A DNA stretch of 64,000 nucleotides from Litorimonas haliclonae (GTDB lineage Bacteria; Pseudomonadota; Alphaproteobacteria; Caulobacterales; Maricaulaceae). The position numbers and the translations under genes are program-made. Below are positions 1 through 7,700 of this stretch, one piece after another. The notes under the pieces are model-generated. The model worked only from the letters and a program-made list of their open reading frames with translations, was not told where the DNA came from and made no database searches. Numbering within the stretch: the first letter of the stretch is position 1; every line of letters starts with the position of its first letter. Location of the stretch: NCBI RefSeq assembly GCF_965138505.1, contig NZ_CBCSCO010000003.1, positions 372,001 to 436,000 on the forward strand. Direction: 5' to 3'.

Positions 1-104
1 TTTCCATTCCCTAGATTTGAGAGTTTTCAAATTTCGTCGATAAAGCGGTGGATTTTACCTGTTTAATCAGGCATTTCAGGGCCAAGTAATATTTGGAGAT
101 CACT

Positions 105-1103
105 ATGATTGCCCAGTCTGTTCTAGACCTTATCGGAAACACCCCCCTCATTCGATTGCAGGAAGCCTCTGCCATGACGGGTTGCAATATTCTGGGCAAA
201 GCAGAATTCCTTAACCCCGGTCAGTCGGTAAAAGATCGCGCCGCCCTCTCCATTATCCGCCACGCTGAAGACCAAGGCACTCTAAGCCCCGGCGGGGTTG
301 TTGTTGAAGGTACAGCCGGCAATACGGGCATCGGATTGGCGATGGTTTGTTCGGCGCTCGGATATCGCTGTAAAATTGTTATGCCGCGTACACAGAGCCA
401 AGAGAAAAAAGACTCTGTGAAACTTTTAGGCGCAGAACTTATCGAAGTTGACGCCGTACCCTACTCCAATCCCGGCAATTACATTCACACCTCTCAACGA
501 CTGGCAGAAGAGCTTGCAAAGACCGAACCAAACGGAGCACTTTGGGCCAATCAGTTTGACAACATCGCGAACCGACAGGCCCACATCGACACAACCGGGC
601 CGGAGATATTCAAGCAGACTGATGGAAATGTAGACGGCTTTATATGTGCTGTCGGCACAGGAGGAACGCTTGGCGGCATCTCTTTGTCACTGAAGAGTTT
701 GAAGCCTTCTGTGCGGATAGGTGTTGCGGATCCGCTTGGCTCAAAAATGTATTCTTATTTCAGGAACGGTGAATTGGAGAGCCATGGCGATTCCGTTACG
801 GAAGGTATCGGCCAAGGGCGAATTACCGCTAATCTAGAAGGTATTGAAGTCGATCACGCCTATCAGATTGAAGATACAGAAGCGCTTCAAATAATCTTTG
901 AACTCAACCAGCTGGAAGGCATTTGCCTTGGCGGGTCTTCGGGAATCAATATTGCCGGGGCAATCCATATGGCGCGTGAAATGGGCCCGGGGCATACTAT
1001 CGTGACTATTCTTTGTGATTACGGCCAACGATATCAGTCTAAAATCTACAACCCGGACTTCTTGAGAGAGCGGAATTTACCGGTTCCGAACTGGTTATGT
1101 TAG
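105..1103 (+). CDS. cysK: Cysteine synthase A (O-acetylserine sulfhydrylase)
   Basis: A 332-residue PLP enzyme predicted to make L-cysteine from O-acetylserine and sulfide in the cytoplasm. The N-terminal part carries the family pattern IGNTPLIRL and the Schiff-base lysine in GQSVKDRAA. The substrate-loop motif EGTAGNTGIG and the phosphate-binding stretch GTGGTLGG follow. I chose the ATG at 105 over an in-frame TTG at 93 because GGAG at 95-98 sits at good spacing before it. The stop overlaps the start of the sulfurtransferase by 7 nt, so the two are probably translationally coupled. It is the first gene of a four-gene sulfur operon. A cystathionine beta-synthase role is possible for such folds, but the length and motifs fit CysK better. 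Confidence 0.93.
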   Translation: MIAQSVLDLIGNTPLIRLQEASAMTGCNILGKAEFLNPGQSVKDRAALSIIRHAEDQGTLSPGGVVVEGTAGNTGIGLAMVCSALGYRCKIVMPRTQSQEKKDSVKLLGAELIEVDAVPYSNPGNYIHTSQRLAEELAKTEPNGALWANQFDNIANRQAHIDTTGPEIFKQTDGNVDGFICAVGTGGTLGGISLSLKSLKPSVRIGVADPLGSKMYSYFRNGELESHGDSVTEGIGQGRITANLEGIEVDHAYQIEDTEALQIIFELNQLEGICLGGSSGINIAGAIHMAREMGPGHTIVTILCDYGQRYQSKIYNPDFLRERNLPVPNWLC

Positions 1104-1933
1104 AGACTGAACAAGCTCCGTATTTTGTTGATGTGAAATGGCTGTCCGAGAATCTCTCGGATCCCAACCTACGTGTTTTGGATGCGACATGGAGCGTGCC
1201 GGGAAACAGTTCCGATCTCCCCGACGGAGCAATCCCGGGAGCAAGGTTCTTTGACCTAGGCTTTCTAAAGTCCAAAACCCCTCTCGGGGCTGCTCATCCG
1301 CCTAAGGACGTGCTGAAGTCCATGGCGGACGAGTTGGGTTTAAACGCTGAGAATCATATTATCGTTTATGATAAGCAAGGCTATTTCTCAGCGGCCCGTG
1401 TCTGGTGGTCGTTTAAAACGATTGGACACAAAAAAATTTCGGTGTTGCGAGACGGGTTTCCGGCTTGGACAGGAGCAGGCCGCGAAATTGCAGAGAACTT
1501 GCAATCAAGCGGAACCAGAAGTGACTATAGAATTTCTGACCCTGCGGTCAAAGGCGTCTCGATAGAGGCTATACTAGAGGCTATAAGCTCCAACACGCAA
1601 ATTATCGATGCGCGTCCTCCGGGACGGTTTTCAGGAGAAACCCCGGAACCGAGAGAGGGTCTTCGATCCGGCCATATTCCAAGCTCTCTGAACCTGCCAC
1701 TTGGCCGTCTGAAGACATCCCAAGGTGAGCTTCTAGAAGACAACGAAATTCATCAAGTTTTAGAAGATGAAGGCATCAACAAAAAGAGCCCTATTATCAC
1801 GACCTGTGGCTCCGGCGTTACCGCCGCAGCTTTGGCGTTGGTTTTTGAGCACCTCGGTTTTGAAGACATCTCTGTTTACACAGGCTCTTGGACGGAATAC
1901 GGCGCCTCAGATTACCCGATCGAAACGACATGA
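1097..1933 (+). CDS. sseA: 3-mercaptopyruvate/thiosulfate sulfurtransferase (rhodanese family)
   Basis: A 278-residue two-domain rhodanese. The N-terminal inactive domain has the GHIP-less pattern ending in LRDGFPAWTGAGRE. The C-terminal domain carries the CH2 box DARPPGRFSG, the SGHIPSSLNLPL segment, and the active-site loop CGSGVTA near residue 240. The CGSG(V/T)TA form is typical of mercaptopyruvate sulfurtransferases, which move sulfane sulfur from 3-mercaptopyruvate to thiol acceptors. It overlaps cysK upstream (7 nt) and metC downstream (4 nt), which fits a shared role in cysteine sulfur handling. Whether thiosulfate or mercaptopyruvate is the true donor cannot be told from sequence alone. 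Confidence 0.88.
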   Translation: MLETEQAPYFVDVKWLSENLSDPNLRVLDATWSVPGNSSDLPDGAIPGARFFDLGFLKSKTPLGAAHPPKDVLKSMADELGLNAENHIIVYDKQGYFSAARVWWSFKTIGHKKISVLRDGFPAWTGAGREIAENLQSSGTRSDYRISDPAVKGVSIEAILEAISSNTQIIDARPPGRFSGETPEPREGLRSGHIPSSLNLPLGRLKTSQGELLEDNEIHQVLEDEGINKKSPIITTCGSGVTAAALALVFEHLGFEDISVYTGSWTEYGASDYPIETT

Positions 1934-3072
1934 AAAAAGAAACTGAATTTACTCACCTTGCCCGGCCCAAAGCTGGATTAGGCACGGCGGTCAATCCGTC
2001 CGTCACGCGAGCCTCGACTCTATTGTTTAGTGACGCTGCAGATCTCTACCGCTCTGATGTTAGAGGGTATGGACGGCACGGCGGAGACGTTCACGACCAA
2101 CTCTGTGATATGTTCACCCATCTGGAAGGCGGCGCCGGTACAACTCTTTTCCCGTCTGGCCTTATGGCCTGCACAATCCCCATTATGTCTCAAGTTAAAT
2201 CCGGGGATCATGTCTTGTTGACAGATTCGGCTTATGGACCCACGCGCGGTTTTTGTCTCCAAATGCTGACAGGAATGGGCGTCTCCGTTGATATTTACGA
2301 TCCCCATATCGGAGCCAAGATTAAAGATTTGATACAAGAGAACACCCGGTTGATTATTCTTGAAAGCCCTGGCTCTCTTACATTTGAAATTCAGGACATT
2401 CCGGCCATAACTAAGGCGGCAAAGGAAAAAGGCGTTAAAACGCTCATCGACAATACTTGGGCGGCAGGTATTGTTTTATCACCGCTCTCGCTCGGCGTGG
2501 ATATTTCCTGTCATGCGGCGACAAAATATTTTGGGGGTCATAGCGATATAATGTTCGGAGCGGCTGTCTCAGCAGATGAGCAGACGGCTCAGCAAGTCTC
2601 AAAGGCCGCAAAGCTATTAGGCAACTCAAGCTCTCCTGATGACGCCTATCAAATCCTGAGAGGATTTCGGAGTATCATGCCGCGTTTTCGGCAACAGGAA
2701 GCGACAGCCCTTACCCTTGCTCACTGGCTAGTAGATCGTCAGGAAATTCAAACCGTTCTCCACCCTGCCCTCGAGAGTCATCCGGATCACGAATTATGGA
2801 AACGGGATTTCACCGGTTCCGGTTGCCTTTTTAGCGTTGTCGCTCAGAGAACAACGGCAAAAAAAGTAGAGGCATTTATAAATGCCTTGAGTCTCTTTGG
2901 CGTCGGCTACTCTTATGGAGGTTTTGAAAGCCTCGCCATTCAATGCGATCCGCAATTGCGGCGTTCCGAAGGAGAAAAATTCCCCGGCCCGCTGATCCGT
3001 TTTGCCTGCGGTCTTGAACACGTCGATGACCTTCGAGAAGATATAGAGCAAGCCTTGACTAAACTGCATTAA
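1930..3072 (+). CDS. metC: Cystathionine beta-lyase (Cys/Met metabolism PLP enzyme)
   Basis: A 380-residue member of the Cys/Met metabolism PLP family. It should cleave cystathionine to homocysteine, ammonia and pyruvate. Visible family features are the YGRHGGDVHD segment near residue 45, the PSGLMACTIP region, the ESPGSLTFE motif, and the Schiff-base lysine in ATKYFGGHSD. The C-terminal SYGGFESLAI motif favours cystathionine beta-lyase over gamma-synthase. I chose ATG 1930, which overlaps the upstream TGA by 4 nt; an in-frame TTG at 1888 would only extend into the preceding gene. It shares the operon with cysK and the sulfurtransferase, so the set covers cysteine formation, sulfur transfer and homocysteine formation. 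Confidence 0.88.
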   Translation: MKKETEFTHLARPKAGLGTAVNPSVTRASTLLFSDAADLYRSDVRGYGRHGGDVHDQLCDMFTHLEGGAGTTLFPSGLMACTIPIMSQVKSGDHVLLTDSAYGPTRGFCLQMLTGMGVSVDIYDPHIGAKIKDLIQENTRLIILESPGSLTFEIQDIPAITKAAKEKGVKTLIDNTWAAGIVLSPLSLGVDISCHAATKYFGGHSDIMFGAAVSADEQTAQQVSKAAKLLGNSSSPDDAYQILRGFRSIMPRFRQQEATALTLAHWLVDRQEIQTVLHPALESHPDHELWKRDFTGSGCLFSVVAQRTTAKKVEAFINALSLFGVGYSYGGFESLAIQCDPQLRRSEGEKFPGPLIRFACGLEHVDDLREDIEQALTKLH

Positions 3073-4292
3073 TGCTACGATTTCTGAAGCTGAAACGGTT
3101 TTGGTTCGGGATTGCTGCTTTAGTCCTCGTCGGGTCTTTAGTCTCCTGCAAAGGCGCGCGTCTGATGATGCAACAGGCGCCGCTCAAAGCGCCTCCTCTT
3201 CACGACCTACCGTCTCTGAAATCAAATTCAGAGATGATGAACGGACTGGAGGAACACATTTACGGAAAAATTCCTGAGCTGACAGATGTGAGGATTCTTT
3301 CCAAAAAAGAGATCGCGCGTAACGCGTTCACGCCAGGCGACATTATTACGGAATGGGCTGTGGAAGCAGGGTATGGCCGCGCCACGAGTGTCTTCCATAT
3401 CGTTTTTGTCCGGCGCGCGGAAGATTTGAAGGCTTCCGTGATTTTAACGCAGAACTTCTGTCCAAATAGCGACGTGGTTCCTGTTAAAGACGTCACAGAT
3501 CCGGAAGGTGATTTTTTTGAATGCTCGGGCGAAGGCATCTTAAGTTCGATTTTCACTTATTTTTTTGGTCGTTACATCACCGTGCCTCCCTATCAGATGA
3601 TTTTGGACAACGGGTATAGCGTGGCCGTTATATTCCCGCCCGAGTTTGTTCCGGATTCCGCCTCACAGGCGCCCGCGATACTTAAGCAAATGTTCTCCGA
3701 CACACCTAAGGCCACCCCTGGGACTTTGTCCGTCTGGGCGAGCCTGACGGTTTGGCTCGCCGACACTTTGAAGACAGGAGGAGAAACAGACTCGGTAATT
3801 ACTTATGGGCATTCTCGTTACGGAAAGACCGCCTTGATTTCCGCAGCAGCGACGGCGTCGATAGATGCGGTCATTGCGCATCAGTCAGGGACCGGCGGCG
3901 CTTCTCTATTGCGAGACGAAAAGGGAGAAAGCATCGCAGAAATTATGGAGAGTTATCCGCACTGGTTTACATCAACTTTCGTAGAGTATGCAGAGAACAA
4001 AGACGCCCTTCCTGTAGACGCACATTATCTCCTCGCGCTAATAGCGCCCCGTCCGGTACTACTAGGAAATGCGAGGCGCGATGTTTGGTCTGACCCGTCC
4101 GGCGCTTTCAATGCCGCGAGAGCGGCCTCATCGGCATGGATAGAAGGTGATGGCACGGGTCTCACCGCTACGCGATTGAACGACTTTCGCCCTAATGATG
4201 ACCTATCCTTTTGGATGCGGCCCGGTACGCACGGCGTCGTTGAAGAAGACTGGCCAGCCTTCCTCGAATTCCTTGACGCGCATTTTAAATAA
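3072..4292 (+). CDS. Lipoprotein alpha/beta-hydrolase resembling CE15 glucuronoyl esterases
   Basis: A 406-residue predicted lipoprotein with a basic N-terminus, one hydrophobic segment and a lipobox LVSC with Cys26. The hydrolase core has the nucleophile motif GHSRYGKTAL with Ser248, an HQSGTGGASL oxyanion region, a YPHWF stretch, and PRPVLLGNARRDVWSDP. The likely catalytic histidine is His387 in GTHGVVEEDW. Together these follow the order seen in carbohydrate esterase family 15, which cleaves glucuronoyl-lignin esters. His replaces the more usual residue before the nucleophile's Ser-Arg pair. The start overlaps the metC stop by 1 nt, so it is co-transcribed with sulfur genes for no obvious reason. 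The real substrate is unknown and could be another ester. Confidence 0.7.
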   Translation: MLRFLKLKRFWFGIAALVLVGSLVSCKGARLMMQQAPLKAPPLHDLPSLKSNSEMMNGLEEHIYGKIPELTDVRILSKKEIARNAFTPGDIITEWAVEAGYGRATSVFHIVFVRRAEDLKASVILTQNFCPNSDVVPVKDVTDPEGDFFECSGEGILSSIFTYFFGRYITVPPYQMILDNGYSVAVIFPPEFVPDSASQAPAILKQMFSDTPKATPGTLSVWASLTVWLADTLKTGGETDSVITYGHSRYGKTALISAAATASIDAVIAHQSGTGGASLLRDEKGESIAEIMESYPHWFTSTFVEYAENKDALPVDAHYLLALIAPRPVLLGNARRDVWSDPSGAFNAARAASSAWIEGDGTGLTATRLNDFRPNDDLSFWMRPGTHGVVEEDWPAFLEFLDAHFK

Positions 4293-4330
4293 AATTTAGC
4301 TATCTAGATTAAGCAAAGATTTGAGAAAAA

Positions 4331-4407
4331 TGGCAGACCCAGCAGGACTCGAACCTGCAACCTGCCGCTTAGAAGGCGGCTGCTCTATCCAGTTGAGCTA
4401 TGGATCC
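4331..4407 (-). tRNA. tRNA-Arg (anticodon TCT)
   Basis: Read on the minus strand the 77 nt fold into a full cloverleaf. It has acceptor GGATCCA paired with TGGGTCT (one G-U at the first pair), D-stem GCTC/GAGC, anticodon stem GCCGC/GCGGC with loop CTTCTAA, T-stem GCAGG/CCTGC with TTCGAGT loop, and an encoded CCA. The anticodon TCT reads AGA/AGG. Confidence 0.95.
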
Positions 4408-4443
4408 CCTATTCATTCATGGACGTGTCTTTAATGCGTCAGC

Positions 4444-4749
4444 TTAATGCGTCCAAGGTAATTTGCGGTCATAGCTGAAATTATCTGCATATGAACGAGG
4501 GATACGGCTCGTTGAATGGGTGTCCATTACGCGATGCGGAATATTATTGTTTTTAGCGTAGGCAATTGCCTCTTCCTTAGTCTCGAATTTCAACTCTACT
4601 TGAGATCTGGGATCAACGGAGCGATTATACCCTGTCAGCGGGTCAATAATCGTCGACCCTTTCGTTTCAAATTCGAGCAACCAATGATGGGTTTTGGCTC
4701 GACCAGACGTCATAGCAGAAGGATTTGGCTGATAAATTTTGGCAAACAT
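4444..4749 (-). CDS. NDUFS4-like NADH dehydrogenase (complex I) accessory subunit
   Basis: A 101-residue protein matching the ETC complex I subunit conserved region (NDUFS4 / 18 kDa subunit family), which alphaproteobacteria share with mitochondria. Recognisable features are the N-terminal KIYQPNPSAMTSGRAKT segment, WLLEFE, the DPLTGY turn, the FETKEEAIAYA helix and the C-terminal SYADNFSYDRKLPWTH tail. It probably stabilises the peripheral arm of complex I near the N-module. It stands alone between tRNA-Arg and a HerA-type ATPase gene, away from any nuo operon, which is usual for this accessory gene in the class. Confidence 0.9.
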   Translation of the reverse strand: MFAKIYQPNPSAMTSGRAKTHHWLLEFETKGSTIIDPLTGYNRSVDPRSQVELKFETKEEAIAYAKNNNIPHRVMDTHSTSRIPRSYADNFSYDRKLPWTH

Positions 4750-4809
4750 GCTCGTAAACCCGTATCAAAAACAACGTAAGCGTCTTACCAGATCAAGACG
4801 CGCTGTAAA

Positions 4810-6759
4810 TCACATATCCCGATTAAAGGCAGAGTTCAGCATTGTTTTCACTTCAGAGAGACTTTGAGGCTGGGCTGTCGCTTTTTCTAAAATACGTTGG
4901 CGCGCAACGGCGCTGATGCCTTGGTTTTGACCTGTATTTTGCTGGGCAGTTGGTTGAGCGGGCGGTTTCGCTCTAAACTGTTGCTGTTGAGACTGAGTCG
5001 GACGAACAAGGCGGCCATTTGGATGTTGCGTTACAGGCGACGTAATGGCTTCAGATGGCAATTCACCCGAGTTCAAGCTCCGAGACCGCCAACGGTCAAA
5101 AACAGTTTCCATAAAGGCCGGAGAGGTTGTGTCGCGCTGCCAAAGGTCAGTAAATTTGGCGCTGGAACTGTGTGGGCGATATTCCTCTGCCAGAGTGCTC
5201 AGGATAACCCGCATAGGCAGATTTACGGATTCGCCAAAGACCATGGTCTCTGCTGTGCCGAGAGACGGTAGAAATGACAATAAATCCGCCGCCCCGTCCG
5301 GAACCGCCGCTTTCACGAAATTTTGGTCGACCTCATTTGAGAGGCGCATAGAGAAAATTGTTGAACATTGTGACAAGGTGGAGGGCTCTAGCTCTGACGG
5401 TCTTTGAGAAATAATGCCCAGTGACACCCCATATTTCCGGCCTTCCTTCGCTATTCGGCCGATGATGCGCCGGGTAGAGTGAAAGCCGAGTGATTTATCC
5501 CTCGGAATATATCTATGCGCTTCTTCACAGACCAGAAGAATTGGGATTTTTCGCTCGGACCATGTCGCAAGTTCAAACGCTAGTCGGCTAACAACGCTGA
5601 CCACAATATTCAGGGCCTCAGATGGAATGCCGGAGAAATCCAAAATCGAAATCGGTTTATTATTGACCGGAATACGGAATATCCGGCCGATTATCTCTTC
5701 AATAGGCCTCGGGGACGCCTGATTTTTAAAGATGAATCTGTAGCGCGGGTCCGAAACCAACATGGCAATGCGGCGCTTGAGACGTTTATACGGCGCTAAA
5801 TTAGAGTTATTCTCTAACTTCCCCATATAGTGGTCTAGAAGCTTTGAGACGTCTCGAATTCGATACGGCACAGGGCTGTCGAGCGTGATGTGCGTGGCGC
5901 GCTGTAGCTCCCCTTCAATATCATCGAGTTTGACTTGCGAAGATATATCGTTGTTTTTACGGGCGCGGTCAAAAAGTCGTTTTGCCTTAAGAATTACATC
6001 GTGAAGGATCTCCTGTTCTTCTCTCGCTTGATCTTCAATTTCACTGGTCAGCAATTCAACGGTCTCAACGAAGTCAAACATCCAGAGGGGAATATCCAGA
6101 GACTCACTATCGATAACTTCTGCACGGTTCCCAAAGCTTTTGGAATATTCATTATGGGGATCAAAGAGCACGACATGGCCCTGAGGACTCTGATTCAGTA
6201 TGGCTTGCAGGACAAGCGCGACGGTGCAGGATTTACCAGACCCAGTTGATCCAATAATAGCAAAATGTTTGGAGAGCAGGTCATCCGTTCGGACTTTTGC
6301 CACGATAGAGTTGTCCTGCTGCAAGCGACCAACTTCAATACAGGAAGAATTCTCCCGAGAAAAAATCAACTTCAGGTCAGAACGAGACATATTGAATACC
6401 GGCGCATTCAGAACCGGAAAAGATCGCACTCCCCGGAAGAACTTAGTTGCTCTTGTCGTCGCATTCGTTGTGATCTCTCCGAGAATGTTGAGCGTGGCCA
6501 GACAGCCATCATTCATCCCCTCCTCATCCGCGGCACCAATTTTGAGCGAAGACACCATCGCGACCACAATCGAATCACTCGTCAAGATTTTCAGAATCGT
6601 TCCGATTTGAGCTTGGTGGAGCTGGTTGTTACGAATCAGAGTTTTATTAATGGAGATGACTGCAGTCGCAGAGCCAACATTCATGATCCGGCCGATCTCG
6701 ATATGTTGTTCTTTCGATTGCGGCGCAGCCGATTGAACGGGCTGTGGTGATGTCAGCAT
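4810..6759 (-). CDS. HerA-type DNA-translocating ATPase (DUF87)
   Basis: A HerA/FtsK-superfamily ATPase of about 649 residues. The N-terminal 100 residues resemble a HAS-barrel. The Walker A motif GSTGSGKSC lies near residue 172, Walker B appears as ILLVCEEAHRYIP, and an ISQRPSEL segment carries the sensor/arginine region of this family. The last ~110 residues are rich in Q, P and S and look disordered. In archaea HerA pumps DNA with the NurA nuclease in end resection. No NurA, Mre11 or Rad50 gene is next to it here, so the partner is unknown. ATG 6759 was preferred; a GTG two codons upstream, closer to GGAG, is an alternative start. Confidence 0.8.
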   Translation of the reverse strand: MLTSPQPVQSAAPQSKEQHIEIGRIMNVGSATAVISINKTLIRNNQLHQAQIGTILKILTSDSIVVAMVSSLKIGAADEEGMNDGCLATLNILGEITTNATTRATKFFRGVRSFPVLNAPVFNMSRSDLKLIFSRENSSCIEVGRLQQDNSIVAKVRTDDLLSKHFAIIGSTGSGKSCTVALVLQAILNQSPQGHVVLFDPHNEYSKSFGNRAEVIDSESLDIPLWMFDFVETVELLTSEIEDQAREEQEILHDVILKAKRLFDRARKNNDISSQVKLDDIEGELQRATHITLDSPVPYRIRDVSKLLDHYMGKLENNSNLAPYKRLKRRIAMLVSDPRYRFIFKNQASPRPIEEIIGRIFRIPVNNKPISILDFSGIPSEALNIVVSVVSRLAFELATWSERKIPILLVCEEAHRYIPRDKSLGFHSTRRIIGRIAKEGRKYGVSLGIISQRPSELEPSTLSQCSTIFSMRLSNEVDQNFVKAAVPDGAADLLSFLPSLGTAETMVFGESVNLPMRVILSTLAEEYRPHSSSAKFTDLWQRDTTSPAFMETVFDRWRSRSLNSGELPSEAITSPVTQHPNGRLVRPTQSQQQQFRAKPPAQPTAQQNTGQNQGISAVARQRILEKATAQPQSLSEVKTMLNSAFNRDM

Positions 6760-6846
6760 AGTCACGTTTCTCCAAAGACAGGAGAAGTGATAGCCCTATT
6801 CCGTTAGGAAAAACTTACGATTGAAGAGGATTTTATTGAAATACCG

Positions 6847-6923
6847 TGGTCGGGGCGGCAAGATTCGAACTTGCGACCCTCTGTTCCCAAAACAGATGCG
6901 CTACCAGGCTGCGCTACGCCCCG
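6847..6923 (-). tRNA. tRNA-Pro (anticodon TGG)
   Basis: A 77-nt minus-strand cloverleaf. The acceptor CGGGGCG pairs with CGCCCCG, the anticodon stem TCTGT/ACAGA encloses TTTGGGA with anticodon TGG, the T-arm carries TTCGAAT, and CCA is encoded. It lies between the HerA-type ATPase gene and the DUF192 gene. Confidence 0.95.
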
Positions 6924-6971
6924 ACATACGGTGAGGAGCCTATTAAAGCCGTTGCGTCAGAATTCAAGCGA

Positions 6972-7451
6972 TTAAGGTGCAGAATTTTGGAAAAATGCAT
7001 GTTCGATCACATCACCAGGCCGAATCCCCAGTTCGTTTGAGCGGCCACCCTTCAATTCAACCACAGCGGCTACAACGGCCTCTGATGAGGCGCTGCGTAA
7101 TTTGTAGGGCTGAGCCATATGTTCGATCTTCAAAATCTTACCGTTTGAGCGCACAAATAGGATATCCAGAGGTATAGCCGTGTTTTTCATCCAAATAGTC
7201 GCGAGCTTTGGTTCTGCAAATTCAAAGATCATTCCCGTATTTTCCCCCATCTCTTCGCGGAACATCATTCCGCGAGCCTGTTGATCAAGGGTTTTGGCTT
7301 CTTCCACCATAAATTCATGAGGGCCTGATTCGGATTGAATTATCAGAGGCACCGGGTCTCCGAAATCTACGACATCGTCGCGATTCGTTTGGGCTGAGGC
7401 GCTGACCGCTGTGACAAAGATAAGAGCAAAACATAAAAGAAGATTTTTCAT
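6972..7451 (-). CDS. DUF192 family exported protein
   Basis: A 159-residue protein with an N-terminal signal peptide (MKNLLLCFALIF, cleavage probably after SASA). The DUF192 core follows: the FMVEEAKTLDQQARGMMFRE segment, GMIFEF, the IWMKNTAIPLDILFV block, then AVVELKGG and LGIRPGDVIEH near the C-terminus. The family forms a small beta-fold of unknown molecular function and is usually secreted or periplasmic. The gene stands alone between tRNA-Pro and tRNA-Glu. No partner is apparent. Confidence 0.88.
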   Translation of the reverse strand: MKNLLLCFALIFVTAVSASAQTNRDDVVDFGDPVPLIIQSESGPHEFMVEEAKTLDQQARGMMFREEMGENTGMIFEFAEPKLATIWMKNTAIPLDILFVRSNGKILKIEHMAQPYKLRSASSEAVVAAVVELKGGRSNELGIRPGDVIEHAFFQNSAP

Positions 7452-7480
7452 GGGTTTCCTTTATCCAATAGGAACGGAAA

Positions 7481-7504
7481 CGAAAAGTGCTTTATCAGTA
7501 AAGC
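7481..7504 (-). terminator. Possible weak terminator after tRNA-Glu
   Basis: On the minus strand a GCTTTA/TAAAGC stem (7499-7504 with 7489-7494) around a 4-nt loop is followed by ACTTTTCG. It lies about 37 nt beyond the 3' end of tRNA-Glu. The stem is short and AT-rich and the T-tract is interrupted, so this is only a candidate. Confidence 0.3.
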
Positions 7505-7541
7505 GACTCTCAAACATAAAAACAATAAGGAGAAAGCTGAT

Positions 7542-7616
7542 TGGCAGTCCCTAGGGGAATCGAACCCCTCTTTCCAGGTTGAAAACCTGGCGTCCTAACC
7601 GATAGACGAAGGGACC
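7542..7616 (-). tRNA. tRNA-Glu (anticodon TTC)
   Basis: A 75-nt minus-strand cloverleaf. The acceptor GGTCCCT pairs with AGGGACT with a G-U first pair, the anticodon stem CCAGG/CCTGG holds the loop TTTTCAA with anticodon TTC, the T-arm GAGGG/CCCCT region holds TTCGATT, and CCA is encoded. Confidence 0.94.
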
Positions 7617-7700
7617 GCTTATCAGTGTGCGGGCGATATAGAAGTGAGCGCTCAGAGGTGCAAGTCATATTTTACAAAAAAAACAGAGAAGTGCAAAAAA

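Noticed and set aside
6846..7040. Open frame through tRNA-Pro and the end of the DUF192 gene
   Set aside because: It reads the complement of a tRNA and of a recognised gene, so it is a shadow frame.
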